Shown here: piece by piece, positions 1-8,193 of the stretch
Position numbering within the stretch: the first letter of the stretch is position 1
Layout of the letters: every line of letters begins with the position of its first letter
NCBI RefSeq assembly: GCF_012927355.1
Contig: NZ_JABBGK010000001.1
Span: 924,649 to 988,648 of the forward strand
Direction of reading: 5' to 3'
DNA from: Rhizobium terricola
GTDB taxonomy: Bacteria > Pseudomonadota > Alphaproteobacteria > Rhizobiales > Rhizobiaceae
DNA length: 64,000 nt
Program-made: the position numbers and the translations under genes
The notes under the pieces: generated by a model
What the model was told of the DNA's origin: nothing
The model's database searches: none
Seen by the model: only the letters and a program-made list of their open reading frames with translations

Positions 1-447
1 GGTCAAGTCACGGACCCGTTGCCGCCTGCAACGGAGCTCGGCCGAACCGCCTTACTCAAGAGCTCCATCCTGCCGCCACGCCAGAGGAAGCATCCCATTG
101 GAATACAGACCCGGACCACCGCCGGACGTGCTCTATCCGGCTAAATCCTTATCATCATCCGGGTTTCGGGCAAAGGTTGCCACCCTAGCCCGATACCATC
201 CGTACCGTAGTGACACATTCGGCATGCCGACACAATTAAGAGGGTCCTTCATTCCTAACGACCCTCATTCGTTGTTAACAGTATTTAAACTAAATTAGCC
301 GCCGAAAATCCATACGGATTATGGTTTTAACCGACGTTAACCATGTCTCAAGGTTTTCGCCGCAAATGGGCCCGGATTTAACCGGATAGCCACGCCGCCG
401 CGTCAAGGATGACGGCACCAAAAAACATATAAGAAGGAAATTGGCCC
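1..447. other. Intergenic region, no supported gene
   Basis: No reading frame here has both a convincing ribosome binding site and recognisable protein character; the 66-codon frame starting at 98 looks fortuitous. The right half (about 270-345) is AT-rich compared with the rest of the window and probably holds the promoter of the Hpt-like gene that starts at 448. A TTAA-N6-TTAACC element at 327-342 resembles a CtrA site with a spacer one base short. The end of an upstream gene could lie before about 147, where two frames are open from the window edge, but nothing identifies it. Confidence 0.4.
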
Positions 448-819
448 ATGGCAGCGCTCAACATCGCATTCGAAGCCCCCGAGAACAACGGCGGACGTTG
501 CCCTTCGAAATCCCGTCCCATCGACCTCGTCCAACTCGCCACCCAGACCAAGGGCGACAAGGCCGTCGAGATCGAGATCCTGCAGATCTTCGCCCGTCAG
601 GCGCGCGGTTGCCTGCAGGCTCTCGCCAACCAGACGGATGGTGCCGCTCGGATCGTCATCGCCGAACGGCTGAAGAATGCCGCCGATGCGGTTGGCGCCC
701 ATGGCGTGTCGAACGCCGCCGAAGCCGCCTGGAAGAACGGTCCGGATGCGGCCCAGCTCGCTCAGGTTGCCGCAAGCGTCATCGAGGCTGAAAACTTCAT
801 CCTAAAGCTCTGCCGCTGA
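448..819 (+). CDS. Hpt-like protein lacking the phospho-histidine
   Basis: A 123-residue, mostly helical, probably cytoplasmic protein. The segment around residues 72-95 (AERLKNAADAVGAH) lines up with the histidine phosphotransfer signature AHxLKGxAxxxGA. The position normally held by the phosphorylated His is Glu73, and the following Gly is Asn77. I therefore read it as a degenerate Hpt domain, which might bind a receiver without relaying phosphate. The start ATG is preceded by AAGAAGGAAA at 432-441. The next gene, a ferredoxin, is 130 bases downstream and need not be functionally linked. The family assignment rests on this one motif and on length. Confidence 0.6.
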   Translation: MAALNIAFEAPENNGGRCPSKSRPIDLVQLATQTKGDKAVEIEILQIFARQARGCLQALANQTDGAARIVIAERLKNAADAVGAHGVSNAAEAAWKNGPDAAQLAQVAASVIEAENFILKLCR

Positions 820-949
820 GGCCTCGGCCGCTGCCTTGTGCATTGCAGCAGCAAGGCGGCAAATTCGCAACGGTCAATGTTGACTGACCTTACGTTTTGG
901 GTGATGACTTCGCCGGTTTTTCAATTGGCGAAGTCTGGATACCTCAATC

Positions 950-1270
950 ATGGCACAACTCACCATCATCGCTTTCGACGGCACGCGTTACGAACTCGCG
1001 GCGGACGAAGGATCGACGGTCATGGAGAACGCGGTTCGCAATTCGGTGCCGGGCATCGAGGCGGAGTGCGGTGGTGCCTGTGCCTGTGCGACCTGTCATG
1101 TCTACGTGGACGAGGCCTGGACCGAAAAGGTCGGCGCTCCGTCGCCGATGGAAGAGGACATGCTCGATTTTGCCGTCGACGTGCGCCCGAACTCCCGACT
1201 TTCCTGTCAGATCAAGATCACGGCTGCGCTCGACGGGCTGGTGGTCAACGTACCCGAACGGCAGGGCTGA
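950..1270 (+). CDS. 2Fe-2S ferredoxin, adrenodoxin type
   Basis: A 106-residue soluble electron carrier of the vertebrate-type/adrenodoxin class. The cluster ligands are visible as Cys40, Cys46, Cys49 and Cys86, spaced C-x5-C-x2-C-x36-C, within the typical [11 protein letters not shown] context. Acidic residues at 68-74 (MEEDMLD) match the partner-docking region of adrenodoxin-like proteins. Such ferredoxins feed electrons to cytochromes P450 or serve iron-sulfur and haem A biosynthesis. This copy is outside any isc/hsc cluster, so its partner cannot be read from context. Length and termini fit the family. Confidence 0.93.
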   Translation: MAQLTIIAFDGTRYELAADEGSTVMENAVRNSVPGIEAECGGACACATCHVYVDEAWTEKVGAPSPMEEDMLDFAVDVRPNSRLSCQIKITAALDGLVVNVPERQG

Positions 1271-1285
1271 CGTAGCGCACCACGC

Positions 1286-1322
1286 AAAAAGGCCCCGCTC
1301 TTCGACCAGCGACGAGCGAGGC
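1286..1322 (-). terminator. Rho-independent terminator, minus strand
   Basis: A 9-bp stem is formed by 1314-1322 and 1292-1300, followed on the minus strand by five T (1286-1290). One pair is G-U only when read as minus-strand RNA; on the plus strand it would be a C-A mismatch. The hairpin therefore terminates minus-strand transcription, either of the DUF922 gene or of a small RNA between them. Confidence 0.75.
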
Positions 1323-1400
1323 AGGAGGGCGCATCGCCATATCAGGCGAGGGAGGAAACACCTGTGGCACCTGGATGCGCCAGGGAGAACTCGGGGAACC
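1286..1400 (-). ncRNA. Candidate small RNA with anti-Shine-Dalgarno motifs
   Basis: The minus strand between the ferredoxin stop and the DUF922 gene carries a compact, RNA-like structure. A 7-bp outer inverted repeat (ATGCGCC 1375-1381 with GGCGCAT 1328-1334) encloses a small stem (CGCC 1335-1338, GGCG 1345-1348). It is followed by a terminator hairpin and a U tract. Two pyrimidine runs complementary to ribosome binding sites (CCTCCC near 1349-1355, CCCTCC near 1323-1329, minus sense) lie outside or at the edges of the stems. The 5' end is only estimated, since no clear -35/-10 pair was found. It could instead be the 3' untranslated region of the DUF922 gene, whose stop is at 1552. Confidence 0.45.
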
Positions 1401-1551
1401 GTCAACGCTCGGTGAACTGAATGTGATGACATTTGTATTTCAGTTTGTGTGCAAGTACCACGCCGAGAAATAGCCGTTTATTCACAGGATCCGACGCAAG
1501 TTTGGCGCAAGGCAGGGGCTTTGCAGCCACACTCTCGCGCGCAATTTCACC

Positions 1552-2178
1552 TCAATTCTTGGGGGTGCTGCGCCTTGCGCGGTATTCCAGTATGCGAATC
1601 ATCCGATTCTCGAAATTGACCGATTCGACCCGGTCGAATCCCATCTGGGCCCTGTCGTGGGCCTCGATAATCCGGGACGTCGTGCTGGCGACTTTTTCCT
1701 GCATGGCTTCGCAGGTCTTTTGAGACCGCAGAGCCTTCAAGGCCTTTTCGAGCTGCTTGGCGTGCTGGCGGGCGATCTCGGCATGGCGTTCCTCGTGGCG
1801 CTTGATGTCGCTCGACAGCGCATCCCAGATGAGCGCCAGATCGCCCTTGGCCCGTTTCCGGTTTTTCCAGCTCGGCAGGATGATGCGGATGTCGAGCGTC
1901 ACGTCGGCCTCGCCGACGCGGCATCGGCCGTCCGATTGCACATAGGTGAGTTCACCGCCGAACTTGATCTGCGTTGCGCCCGGATGGCGAGATCCGCTCG
2001 ACTGGGTCTGCGGTCCGCGATGCGACAGTTCGCGATCCAGATCATCCGCGGTCGTGCCACTGATCTGGAAATAGGAGATGGACTTTCGGACGATGGTTTC
2101 GGCTCGGCCATCCGTTGCCGGTGTGAGCAGAAGGGCCGCGGCAACGGAAAGGATGCCCAGGCGGCGTGCAGTCGTCAT
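1552..2178 (-). CDS. Secreted DUF922 protein with HExxH motif
   Basis: A 208-residue exported protein. The chosen ATG (2176-2178) gives a signal peptide with hydrophobic core LSVAAALLLTPA and a likely cleavage site near residue 28 (GRA-ET); the longer open frame upstream overlaps folP and has no protein character. The C-terminal half contains RHEERHAEIA, an HExxH-type zinc-binding motif typical of DUF922 proteins, which are predicted secreted Zn-dependent proteases. A pair of cysteines (in GRCRVGE and KTCEAM) could form a disulfide in the periplasm. It is divergent from folP with about 100 bases between starts. Enzymatic activity is inferred, not shown for this protein. Confidence 0.8.
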   Translation of the reverse strand: MTTARRLGILSVAAALLLTPATDGRAETIVRKSISYFQISGTTADDLDRELSHRGPQTQSSGSRHPGATQIKFGGELTYVQSDGRCRVGEADVTLDIRIILPSWKNRKRAKGDLALIWDALSSDIKRHEERHAEIARQHAKQLEKALKALRSQKTCEAMQEKVASTTSRIIEAHDRAQMGFDRVESVNFENRMIRILEYRARRSTPKN

Positions 2179-2278
2179 TCGTGGTATCCGCAATGTTGAA
2201 TTCGCCGCGACCTTGGGGCATAGCCACTGCGAGTGCAATATCGCACCTGCAATTTTTTCGACCGGAAAGGGCGGCGCC

Positions 2279-3148
2279 GTGGCGACCGGGATTAACGGAT
2301 ACTGGCGCGTGGCCCATGGCCGCGGCCTTGCTCTGGGGGACAAGGGGCGGCTGATGGCGATCGTCAACGTCACGCCGGATTCCTTCTCGGACGGCGGACG
2401 CCACTTCAGCGTCGACAAGGCGGTCGCACACGCTCTGTCCTGCGTTGCAGACGGAGCCGACATTCTCGATGTCGGCGGGGAATCCACCCGTCCGGGCGCC
2501 GAACCGGTCAGCGCCTCGGAAGAGCAGGACCGGGTGCTTCCGGTGATCGAGCGGCTGGCGCGTGAAAGCGATGCGCTGATCTCGATCGATACATATCGCG
2601 CCGAGACGGCGCGGCTGGCGGTCGCTGCGGGTGCCCATATCATCAACGATGTCTACGGGCTGCAGAAGGAGCCCGAAATAGCCAACGTTTCGGCCAGCGC
2701 CGGCGCGGGGCTGTGTATCATGCACACAGGGCGTGGCCGTGACCGGCTCGACGACGTGATCAAGGACCAGTTCGACTATCTCGGTAAGTCTCTGGAGATT
2801 GCCGCGACGGCCGGGATCGATCGTGAGACGATCGTTCTCGACCCCGGCTTCGGCTTTGCCAAGGAGACCGTCGAGGAGAACATGGCGCTGATGGCTCGGA
2901 CGCAGGAGCTGTTCGGGCTCGGCTATCCGCTGCTGGTCGGCACGTCGCGCAAGCGTTTCCTGGGGACGCTGACCGGCCGGGAGGCCGCCGACCGGGACGC
3001 CGCGACGGCGGCGGCGACCGTTCTGCTGCGGATGAAGGGCGCCTCCGTTTTCCGGGTGCACAATGTCGCGATCAACCGGGACGCGCTCGCCATCGCCGAT
3101 GCTATGATTGCCGCACAAGAAGAAAGCGGCGAGGAGCCGGGCCGATGA
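2279..3148 (+). CDS. folP: Dihydropteroate synthase
   Basis: Condenses p-aminobenzoate with dihydropterin pyrophosphate in folate synthesis; target of sulfonamides. The 289-residue TIM barrel shows the family signatures MAIVNVTPDSFSDGG, DVGGESTRPGA, DPGFGFAKE and GTSRKRFLG. I chose the GTG at 2279 because GGAAAGG lies 8 bases upstream and homologous proteins begin shortly before the WRVAHGRGL segment; the frame is open further upstream but that part has no family resemblance. The stop overlaps the folB start (ATGA), so folP-folB-folK form a translationally coupled operon. Confidence 0.96.
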   Translation: MATGINGYWRVAHGRGLALGDKGRLMAIVNVTPDSFSDGGRHFSVDKAVAHALSCVADGADILDVGGESTRPGAEPVSASEEQDRVLPVIERLARESDALISIDTYRAETARLAVAAGAHIINDVYGLQKEPEIANVSASAGAGLCIMHTGRGRDRLDDVIKDQFDYLGKSLEIAATAGIDRETIVLDPGFGFAKETVEENMALMARTQELFGLGYPLLVGTSRKRFLGTLTGREAADRDAATAAATVLLRMKGASVFRVHNVAINRDALAIADAMIAAQEESGEEPGR

Positions 3149-3513
3149 CCGACGTCTACACGATCACGCTGAAGAACTGTGCGTTCTTCGCCCGCCACGG
3201 CGTCTATCCCGAGGAGGAGTTCCTCGGGCAGCGCTTCTATGTTGATGCCGAATTCGACGTGTCTGCCGGTGCGGCGATGGAAGGGGACGACATCGAGGGA
3301 ACGGTCGACTACGGGATTGCCTTCAAGGTGATCGAGGAGACGGTGACCACCAGCCGGCACCAGCTGATCGAGGCGCTCGCCCTGACGATCGCCAAGGAAC
3401 TCTGCCTGCGCTTTCCACAGATCCCGTGGGCGAGAATCACCGTCCGCAAGCCGAGCGCTCCGGTGCCCGGCATTCTCGACTACGTACAGGTGAGTGTTGA
3501 ACATTTCCGTTGA
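3145..3513 (+). CDS. folB: Dihydroneopterin aldolase
   Basis: Converts 7,8-dihydroneopterin to 6-hydroxymethyl-dihydropterin and glycolaldehyde. At 122 residues it has the usual length for the tunnelling-fold family. The N-terminal FARHGVYPEEEFLGQRF segment and the conserved Glu/Lys positions near ITVRKPSAP match FolB proteins. It starts inside the folP stop codon and its own 3' end overlaps folK by 20 bases, so the three steps of pterin processing are co-translated. Confidence 0.95.
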   Translation: MTDVYTITLKNCAFFARHGVYPEEEFLGQRFYVDAEFDVSAGAAMEGDDIEGTVDYGIAFKVIEETVTTSRHQLIEALALTIAKELCLRFPQIPWARITVRKPSAPVPGILDYVQVSVEHFR

Positions 3514-4021
3514 GGGCGCGTGGCGCCCGGCTACCCTCGGACTTGGCGGCAATATCGGGGATCCGGTTGCCGCGATGGCGCGCGCATTGCGGCGCCTCGA
3601 CGAGCGTGATGATTGCCGCATCGTTTCCGTATCGCGACTTTATCGCACGCCGCCATGGGGCAAGACCGACCAGGCCGATTTCTACAATGCCTGCGCGGCG
3701 ATCGAGACGCGGCTGGCGCCGCTCGTCCTGCTCGAGACCTGCCTCGACATCGAGCGGGACATGAAGCGCGTGCGCATCGAGCGCTGGGGGCCGCGGACGA
3801 TCGACATCGACATCCTGACCTATGACGGACTGGCGATCGACGAGGAGCTGCTGAAGGTGCCGCATCCGCGCATGACAGAGAGGGCCTTCGTGCTGATGCC
3901 GCTTGCCGATATCGACGGTGACATACGCGTGAAGGGCAGGACGGTATCCGCATGGCTGGCGGAGAGCGACCGGGCGGGCATCGAGGTGGCAAACGAAAGC
4001 CGCGACTGGTGGCGCGGCTGA
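3494..4021 (+). CDS. folK: 6-hydroxymethyl-dihydropterin pyrophosphokinase
   Basis: Transfers pyrophosphate from ATP to hydroxymethyl-dihydropterin, the step before FolP. The 175-residue protein has the HPPK signatures LGLGGNIGD near the N terminus, SRLYRTPPWG, and RWGPRTIDIDIL, which holds the Mg-binding Asp pair. The GTG start at 3494 lies inside the folB reading frame, giving a 20-base overlap. It is the last gene of the folPBK operon; the next gene downstream is on the opposite strand. Confidence 0.95.
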   Translation: MLNISVEGAWRPATLGLGGNIGDPVAAMARALRRLDERDDCRIVSVSRLYRTPPWGKTDQADFYNACAAIETRLAPLVLLETCLDIERDMKRVRIERWGPRTIDIDILTYDGLAIDEELLKVPHPRMTERAFVLMPLADIDGDIRVKGRTVSAWLAESDRAGIEVANESRDWWRG

Positions 4022-4075
4022 GGCATTCCGTAACAATGGGAGAATGAGCGGGAAGGTCGCCCGCTCGAAGGCACG

Positions 4076-4630
4076 TCAGTTCTTGACCGAACCGACCGCG
4101 TAGGCATCCGCCTGGCGGTTGAGCTTGAGGCCGATGACCGGAACCATGCGATCCTCGACCTTGACCGAGATCGTGATGTTCATCGCGCTATCGTTCTGCA
4201 GGCGGGCGACCATGGCGCCGTTCAACTTGTTGCGGTTGATGCCCATGACGGCGCGGTCGCCGGTGACGTTGCCCGATACGATATCGAGGCCCTTGCCGTC
4301 TGCGCCATCGAGGAACTTGCCCTGATAGTTGCCGCCGACCTGGGCGATCGTTGCCTTCATCGGCTGCGAGAAGACGCCGACGCGGCAGGTGCCGTCGAGG
4401 GTCAGGCCGGTTTCTCCGCCGGAGGACGGCAGGCCGGTCAGGTTGCAGGTAAACTTCGTTCCCTTGTACTTGCCGGCGACGATCTCGCCCGGACCCTTCC
4501 ACACGCCTGCAACCGATTCGAAGAAGCGTTTGTCACGCGATGCGGCATCGGCGACGGGTGCAGCGGCCACGAGTGCGGCTACGGACACGGCGGCCATGCG
4601 ACCGACTGGCGAAATGAAACGAAACGACAT
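4076..4630 (-). CDS. Exported protein of unknown function
   Basis: A 184-residue protein with an N-terminal signal peptide (hydrophobic stretch AAVSVAALVAAAPVADAA, cleavage expected near residue 30). The mature part has a repeated beta-rich character (WKGPGEIVAGKYKGTKFTCNL, then GTCRVGVFSQPMKATI), two cysteines that could pair (TCNLTG and GTCRVG), and no catalytic motif I recognise. It is convergent with folK. I cannot assign a function; it resembles small conserved secreted proteins of rhizobia. Confidence 0.75.
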   Translation of the reverse strand: MSFRFISPVGRMAAVSVAALVAAAPVADAASRDKRFFESVAGVWKGPGEIVAGKYKGTKFTCNLTGLPSSGGETGLTLDGTCRVGVFSQPMKATIAQVGGNYQGKFLDGADGKGLDIVSGNVTGDRAVMGINRNKLNGAMVARLQNDSAMNITISVKVEDRMVPVIGLKLNRQADAYAVGSVKN

Positions 4631-4761
4631 CGACTTACCCTGGTACGAGCAACCAACAAATCCGCAGACAAAGTAACGCGAGAATGGTTAATGCATCCTT
4701 GCAGTAGCCGCAAAAGCCGCGCCGGGCAACGGGGAAAAGCCTGATTTGCCCGGACTTGGCC

Positions 4762-5844
4762 TTAATCGGCGCGGCTGGCGGACTTGCCGGTCACACTCGG
4801 CGCAAGGTCCGAGACGAAGTCGCCGATCCCTGGGCGTTTCACCGCCCTGAATGGCAGGGGGCGGCAAAGATCCATCGCGGCAATGCCGATTCGGGCGGTC
4901 ATCAGTCCGTTGATGACACCTTCACCGAGCCTTGCGGAAAGCCGGGAGGCCAAGCCGTGGCCGAGGATCTGCTGCGCGAGGCCATCGCCGACGGCAATCG
5001 AGCCGGTGACTGCGAGATGGGCGAACACGTCGCGAACGAGGCGCAGCATGCCGACCGTTCCGGGCCGACCGCCATAGAGTTCCGCCATGGCGCGGACGAG
5101 ACGAAAAACTTCGAACAGCACGTAGGCGAGGTCGACCACGGCACGGGGGCTGACGGCGGTGACCACGGATACGCGTTTCGCGGCGCCGAGAATGAGCGCC
5201 CGGGCTCGGATGTCGAGGGGGCTCAGCAATTCGCGCTCTGCAAGCTCGATCAATTGCGGGGCATCGATGATGTCTTCTTCGGTTGCTTCCAGAGACGCGC
5301 GACCACGGGCGGTCTCCGGCCTGGAGGCGACAAGCTTCGTCAACTGCCGCACGACGGCGCGCGCGGCAGGCTTGCGGCCTTCGGCGACGGCAAGCTCCGC
5401 GTCCCCCTTGAGGGTCTGTACGGCTTCCAGCCGGTAGAGGCCGATCACCTCGCGCAGAAGAACGACGGCGAGCGAGGCCAGGCCGATGCCGAGGACGGCG
5501 AGCGCGGTATAACCCAGCCAGTCGGAGCGCGAGAACAGGTCGCGGATGAGGCCGTCGATCCACAGCCCGACAGCGAGCGAGAGCAGCAGTCCGAATGCCC
5601 CGAGCGCGATCCGGCCAAAGGACATTCCGCGCCGCCGAGGTCGGGCGACGGCCATCTCTTCGATTGCGGTGATATCCGCGCCGATGAAGGGATCGGCCTC
5701 GTCGGGGACCATCTCGATGCCGGCATCGAAGCTCTGCGGCGGGCGGGCCTTCGCCGGGGCGGCCTGGGTTGCCTCTTCCGGTTCGACCGTGAAGGACGCG
5801 GGACGGCGTCCCGTCGTGTGCGGAACATTCGGTGGCCTGGTCAT
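4762..5844 (-). CDS. YcjF/UPF0283 family inner-membrane protein
   Basis: A 360-residue protein with a charged N-terminal domain of about 75 residues, two transmembrane helices (about residues 78-98 and 108-132), and a C-terminal helical domain, matching the UPF0283/YcjF (TIGR01620) family. In enterobacteria ycjF is paired with ycjX in stress-induced loci. Here the start overlaps the YcjX stop by four bases (ATGA), so the two are co-translated. The molecular role is not established; a membrane partner for the YcjX P-loop protein is an inference from the pairing. Confidence 0.88.
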   Translation of the reverse strand: MTRPPNVPHTTGRRPASFTVEPEEATQAAPAKARPPQSFDAGIEMVPDEADPFIGADITAIEEMAVARPRRRGMSFGRIALGAFGLLLSLAVGLWIDGLIRDLFSRSDWLGYTALAVLGIGLASLAVVLLREVIGLYRLEAVQTLKGDAELAVAEGRKPAARAVVRQLTKLVASRPETARGRASLEATEEDIIDAPQLIELAERELLSPLDIRARALILGAAKRVSVVTAVSPRAVVDLAYVLFEVFRLVRAMAELYGGRPGTVGMLRLVRDVFAHLAVTGSIAVGDGLAQQILGHGLASRLSARLGEGVINGLMTARIGIAAMDLCRPLPFRAVKRPGIGDFVSDLAPSVTGKSASRAD

Positions 5845-7316
5845 GCGAGGCGATCTCCAAAGAGGAACTGCATGGCGCGATCGAGGCGGATATGCGGGAT
5901 CGACAAGGTGATCCCGCCGCCCGTTTCCTCGATCAGCGGCGGGCGGAAGCGGACGATGTCGAGGTCCGGCAGGTCGAGTTGCGCCGCGCCCGCATCGAGA
6001 GAGCGGAAGAAGGATTCCGGGCTTTCCGGCAGGTCGCCCGGGAAGACGGCGGTCTTGCGGTTTCCATCGAAGCGCTCGGAGCCGACCTTTTCTCCCTCCA
6101 TCGGCGTTCCGACGATGACCGGCAGGTCGTGGCCGTCCCGCTTGACGTTGGCCTCCCGGGTCGCCCGCACGGAAGCGATCGCCATGACGTCGATCCCGGC
6201 GCCCGACATGCCGATGGTGTGGACGGCGCGGTCGACGAGGCGCCGGGTGATCGCCTGGAGACGGTCGTGGCTCTCGTGGTGCAGATGGTCGGCCTTCGTG
6301 GCGGCAACGAGCACGCGGTCGATCCGGCGGCGGACGAGGGAGGTCAGGATGTTGTTCGAGCCGGGGCGGAAGCAGGCGAGCACGTCGGCAAGAGCGCGTT
6401 CGAGATCCTGAACCGCCTCCGGGCCGCGATTGATGGCCTGGAGGGCATCGACGAGCACGATCTGGCGGTCGAGGCGGGCGAAGTGCTCGCGGAAGAAGGG
6501 TTTGACCACAACGGTCTTGTAGGCCTCGTAGCGGCGTTCCATCATCGCCCGCAACGAGCCTTTCGGCGCGCGTGTTTCGGGCATGTCGACAAGCGGGGCG
6601 AAGGTCAGGGCGGGGGAGCCTTCGAGGTCTCCAGGCATCAGGAAACGTCCGGGCGGCAGCGTGGACAGCGAACGCTCGTCCGACTTGCAGGCCCGCAGAT
6701 AGGCCGTGAAGGTCGAGGCAAGTTGACGGGCGACCATCTCGTCCGCCGGTCCGTCCATGTCGATGGCGGACGAAAGCTCCAGCCAGTCACGGGCGAGTTC
6801 GGCGCGAATGCCGGTTCGAGCAAGTTGTGTCGTCGCGTCGCTGAACTGCCGGAAATCCTGGCCGAGCAGCGGAAGGTCGAGCAGCCACTCGCCCGGATAG
6901 TCGACGATGTCGATCGACAGGCGGCCCGGCGAAAAGAGCCGGTTCCAGCCGCTGGCGCTCTTGTATTCGATTGTCAGGCGGATTTCGGAGATGGCCCGGG
7001 TCGAATCCGGCCAGATGCGGTCCTGGACCAGTGCGCGAATGTGATCTTCATATTGGAAGCGCGGAACGGCATCGTCCGGCTGTTCCTCGAGCCGGGTGGC
7101 CGTCACGCGGCCGGAGCGGACAGGTTCGAAGAGCGGAAGCCGGCCACCGTGCAGCAGATTGTGGACAAGCGACGAGATGAAGACCGTCTTGCCGGACCGC
7201 GACAGGCCCGTGACCCCGAGACGGATCGTCGGATTGACGAGGTTCGCTGCGCGGTCTGCGATGTTGTCGAAGGCGATGGCGGCTTCGTCGGTGAAGCTGG
7301 TCAAGGATGGCGGCAA
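5841..7316 (-). CDS. YcjX-family P-loop protein (DUF463)
   Basis: A 491-residue protein with a Walker A motif GLSRSGKT at residues 37-44, which places it in the YcjX/DUF463 family of GTPase-like proteins. Further nucleotide-binding-like segments are DIVDYPGEW (Walker B-like) and AATKADH (G4-like). In E. coli ycjX and ycjF are associated with envelope stress, and a YcjX structure binds guanine nucleotide. It lies 99 bases downstream of the SixA-like gene on the same strand and overlaps the YcjF-like gene, so these three may be one transcription unit. Confidence 0.9.
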   Translation of the reverse strand: MPPSLTSFTDEAAIAFDNIADRAANLVNPTIRLGVTGLSRSGKTVFISSLVHNLLHGGRLPLFEPVRSGRVTATRLEEQPDDAVPRFQYEDHIRALVQDRIWPDSTRAISEIRLTIEYKSASGWNRLFSPGRLSIDIVDYPGEWLLDLPLLGQDFRQFSDATTQLARTGIRAELARDWLELSSAIDMDGPADEMVARQLASTFTAYLRACKSDERSLSTLPPGRFLMPGDLEGSPALTFAPLVDMPETRAPKGSLRAMMERRYEAYKTVVVKPFFREHFARLDRQIVLVDALQAINRGPEAVQDLERALADVLACFRPGSNNILTSLVRRRIDRVLVAATKADHLHHESHDRLQAITRRLVDRAVHTIGMSGAGIDVMAIASVRATREANVKRDGHDLPVIVGTPMEGEKVGSERFDGNRKTAVFPGDLPESPESFFRSLDAGAAQLDLPDLDIVRFRPPLIEETGGGITLSIPHIRLDRAMQFLFGDRLA

Positions 7317-7415
7317 TTCATTCGTCCCTGCATGGTGTGCGTCCCGTCATATAGGAAGCGATCGGGTCGGGAAAAAGGAACAGGCGATGGCGCGATCGTC
7401 GCAGCGGCCCGGCGA

Positions 7416-7913
7416 TCAGCCGATGAGAAAATCGTGAAGCAGCCATTCCGCCTCGGGGCCGTCGTGGTCCAGCACGGCGAGGCCGGACGTCGGGTAGCCC
7501 TCCGGGATGGTCCGATTGGCGACATCGGCCCCGACCAGCGACACGAAAAGCTCCTCGATCGCCGGATTGTGGCCGACGATCATCACCGACGGGAAACCGG
7601 AGAGAGTGGCAAGCGTGTCGACATAGCTATCAGCCGGAGCATTGTAGAGGTCGTCGACGAAACGGAGTTCCACTGTGCCGCCGAAAGCCCGGCGCATGGC
7701 TTCGGTCGTCTGGCGGCAGCGCGCCGCCGACGAGGACACCACAACCCCCGGGCGATAGCCGCGGTCTGCAGCTGTCGTCGCGACAAGTTCGGCCTCGGCA
7801 AAGCCGGCATCGCTCAGCGTGCGGTCGAAATCGCTGGCGCCGGGAAGCGCCCAGCCGGATTTCGCGTGCCTCATGAGGTAAATGCGTTCTGGAGGCGGGG
7901 TCAGGAGGGTCAT
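7416..7913 (-). CDS. SixA-like histidine phosphatase
   Basis: A 165-residue member of the histidine phosphatase (phosphoglycerate mutase-like) superfamily. The RHG motif appears as MRHAKSGWA with Arg15-His16, and the second catalytic His is in VMIVGHNPAIEEL. Short members of this type resemble SixA, which dephosphorylates Hpt domains, so a role in phosphorelay signalling is possible, but small-molecule phosphatase activity is equally likely. It precedes ycjX-ycjF on the minus strand and is divergent from dksA. Confidence 0.85.
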   Translation of the reverse strand: MTLLTPPPERIYLMRHAKSGWALPGASDFDRTLSDAGFAEAELVATTAADRGYRPGVVVSSSAARCRQTTEAMRRAFGGTVELRFVDDLYNAPADSYVDTLATLSGFPSVMIVGHNPAIEELFVSLVGADVANRTIPEGYPTSGLAVLDHDGPEAEWLLHDFLIG

Positions 7914-8130
7914 CCGGTGATATGTCCGCGACAGGGCTTCGAGCCTTTGAACTAGCTGTTGTCGGGGATGTCCGTCAACTGGCGTATAAACCGATTAGAC
8001 CACAGTCGCAGATGGCACCGCGGGACGCGTGATCGATGGCCTGATACTCATTCGAAATAATGATGAAAAAATATGCTTTTAGCCAAAAAATGTAACAGAT
8101 TTAAAAATGCCTTAAAACCGGCCAGGAGGC

Positions 8131-8159
8131 TTGAACCGCGCCTTTCGAAAGGATATACA
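8131..8159 (+). promoter_or_regulatory. dksA promoter with palindromic spacer
   Basis: TTGAAC (8131-8136) and TATACA (8154-8159) are separated by 17 bases, a good sigma-70 match, and sit about 35 bases before the TTG start of dksA. The spacer contains the perfect 12-base palindrome CCTTTCGAAAGG (8141-8152), which could be an operator. The promoter also argues against starting the dksA frame further upstream at 8131. Confidence 0.6.
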
Positions 8160-8193
8160 CCCGCCCATTGAGATGTTCTTCAGGAGATTCGCG

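Noticed and set aside
98..298. 66-codon frame near the left edge
   Set aside because: No ribosome binding site and an odd composition; it lies in what looks like a promoter region.
4756..7955. Two long plus-strand open frames (551 and 707 codons) opposite the YcjF and YcjX-like genes
   Set aside because: They are mirror frames of GC-rich coding sequence; their translations show no domains, while the minus-strand frames match known families.
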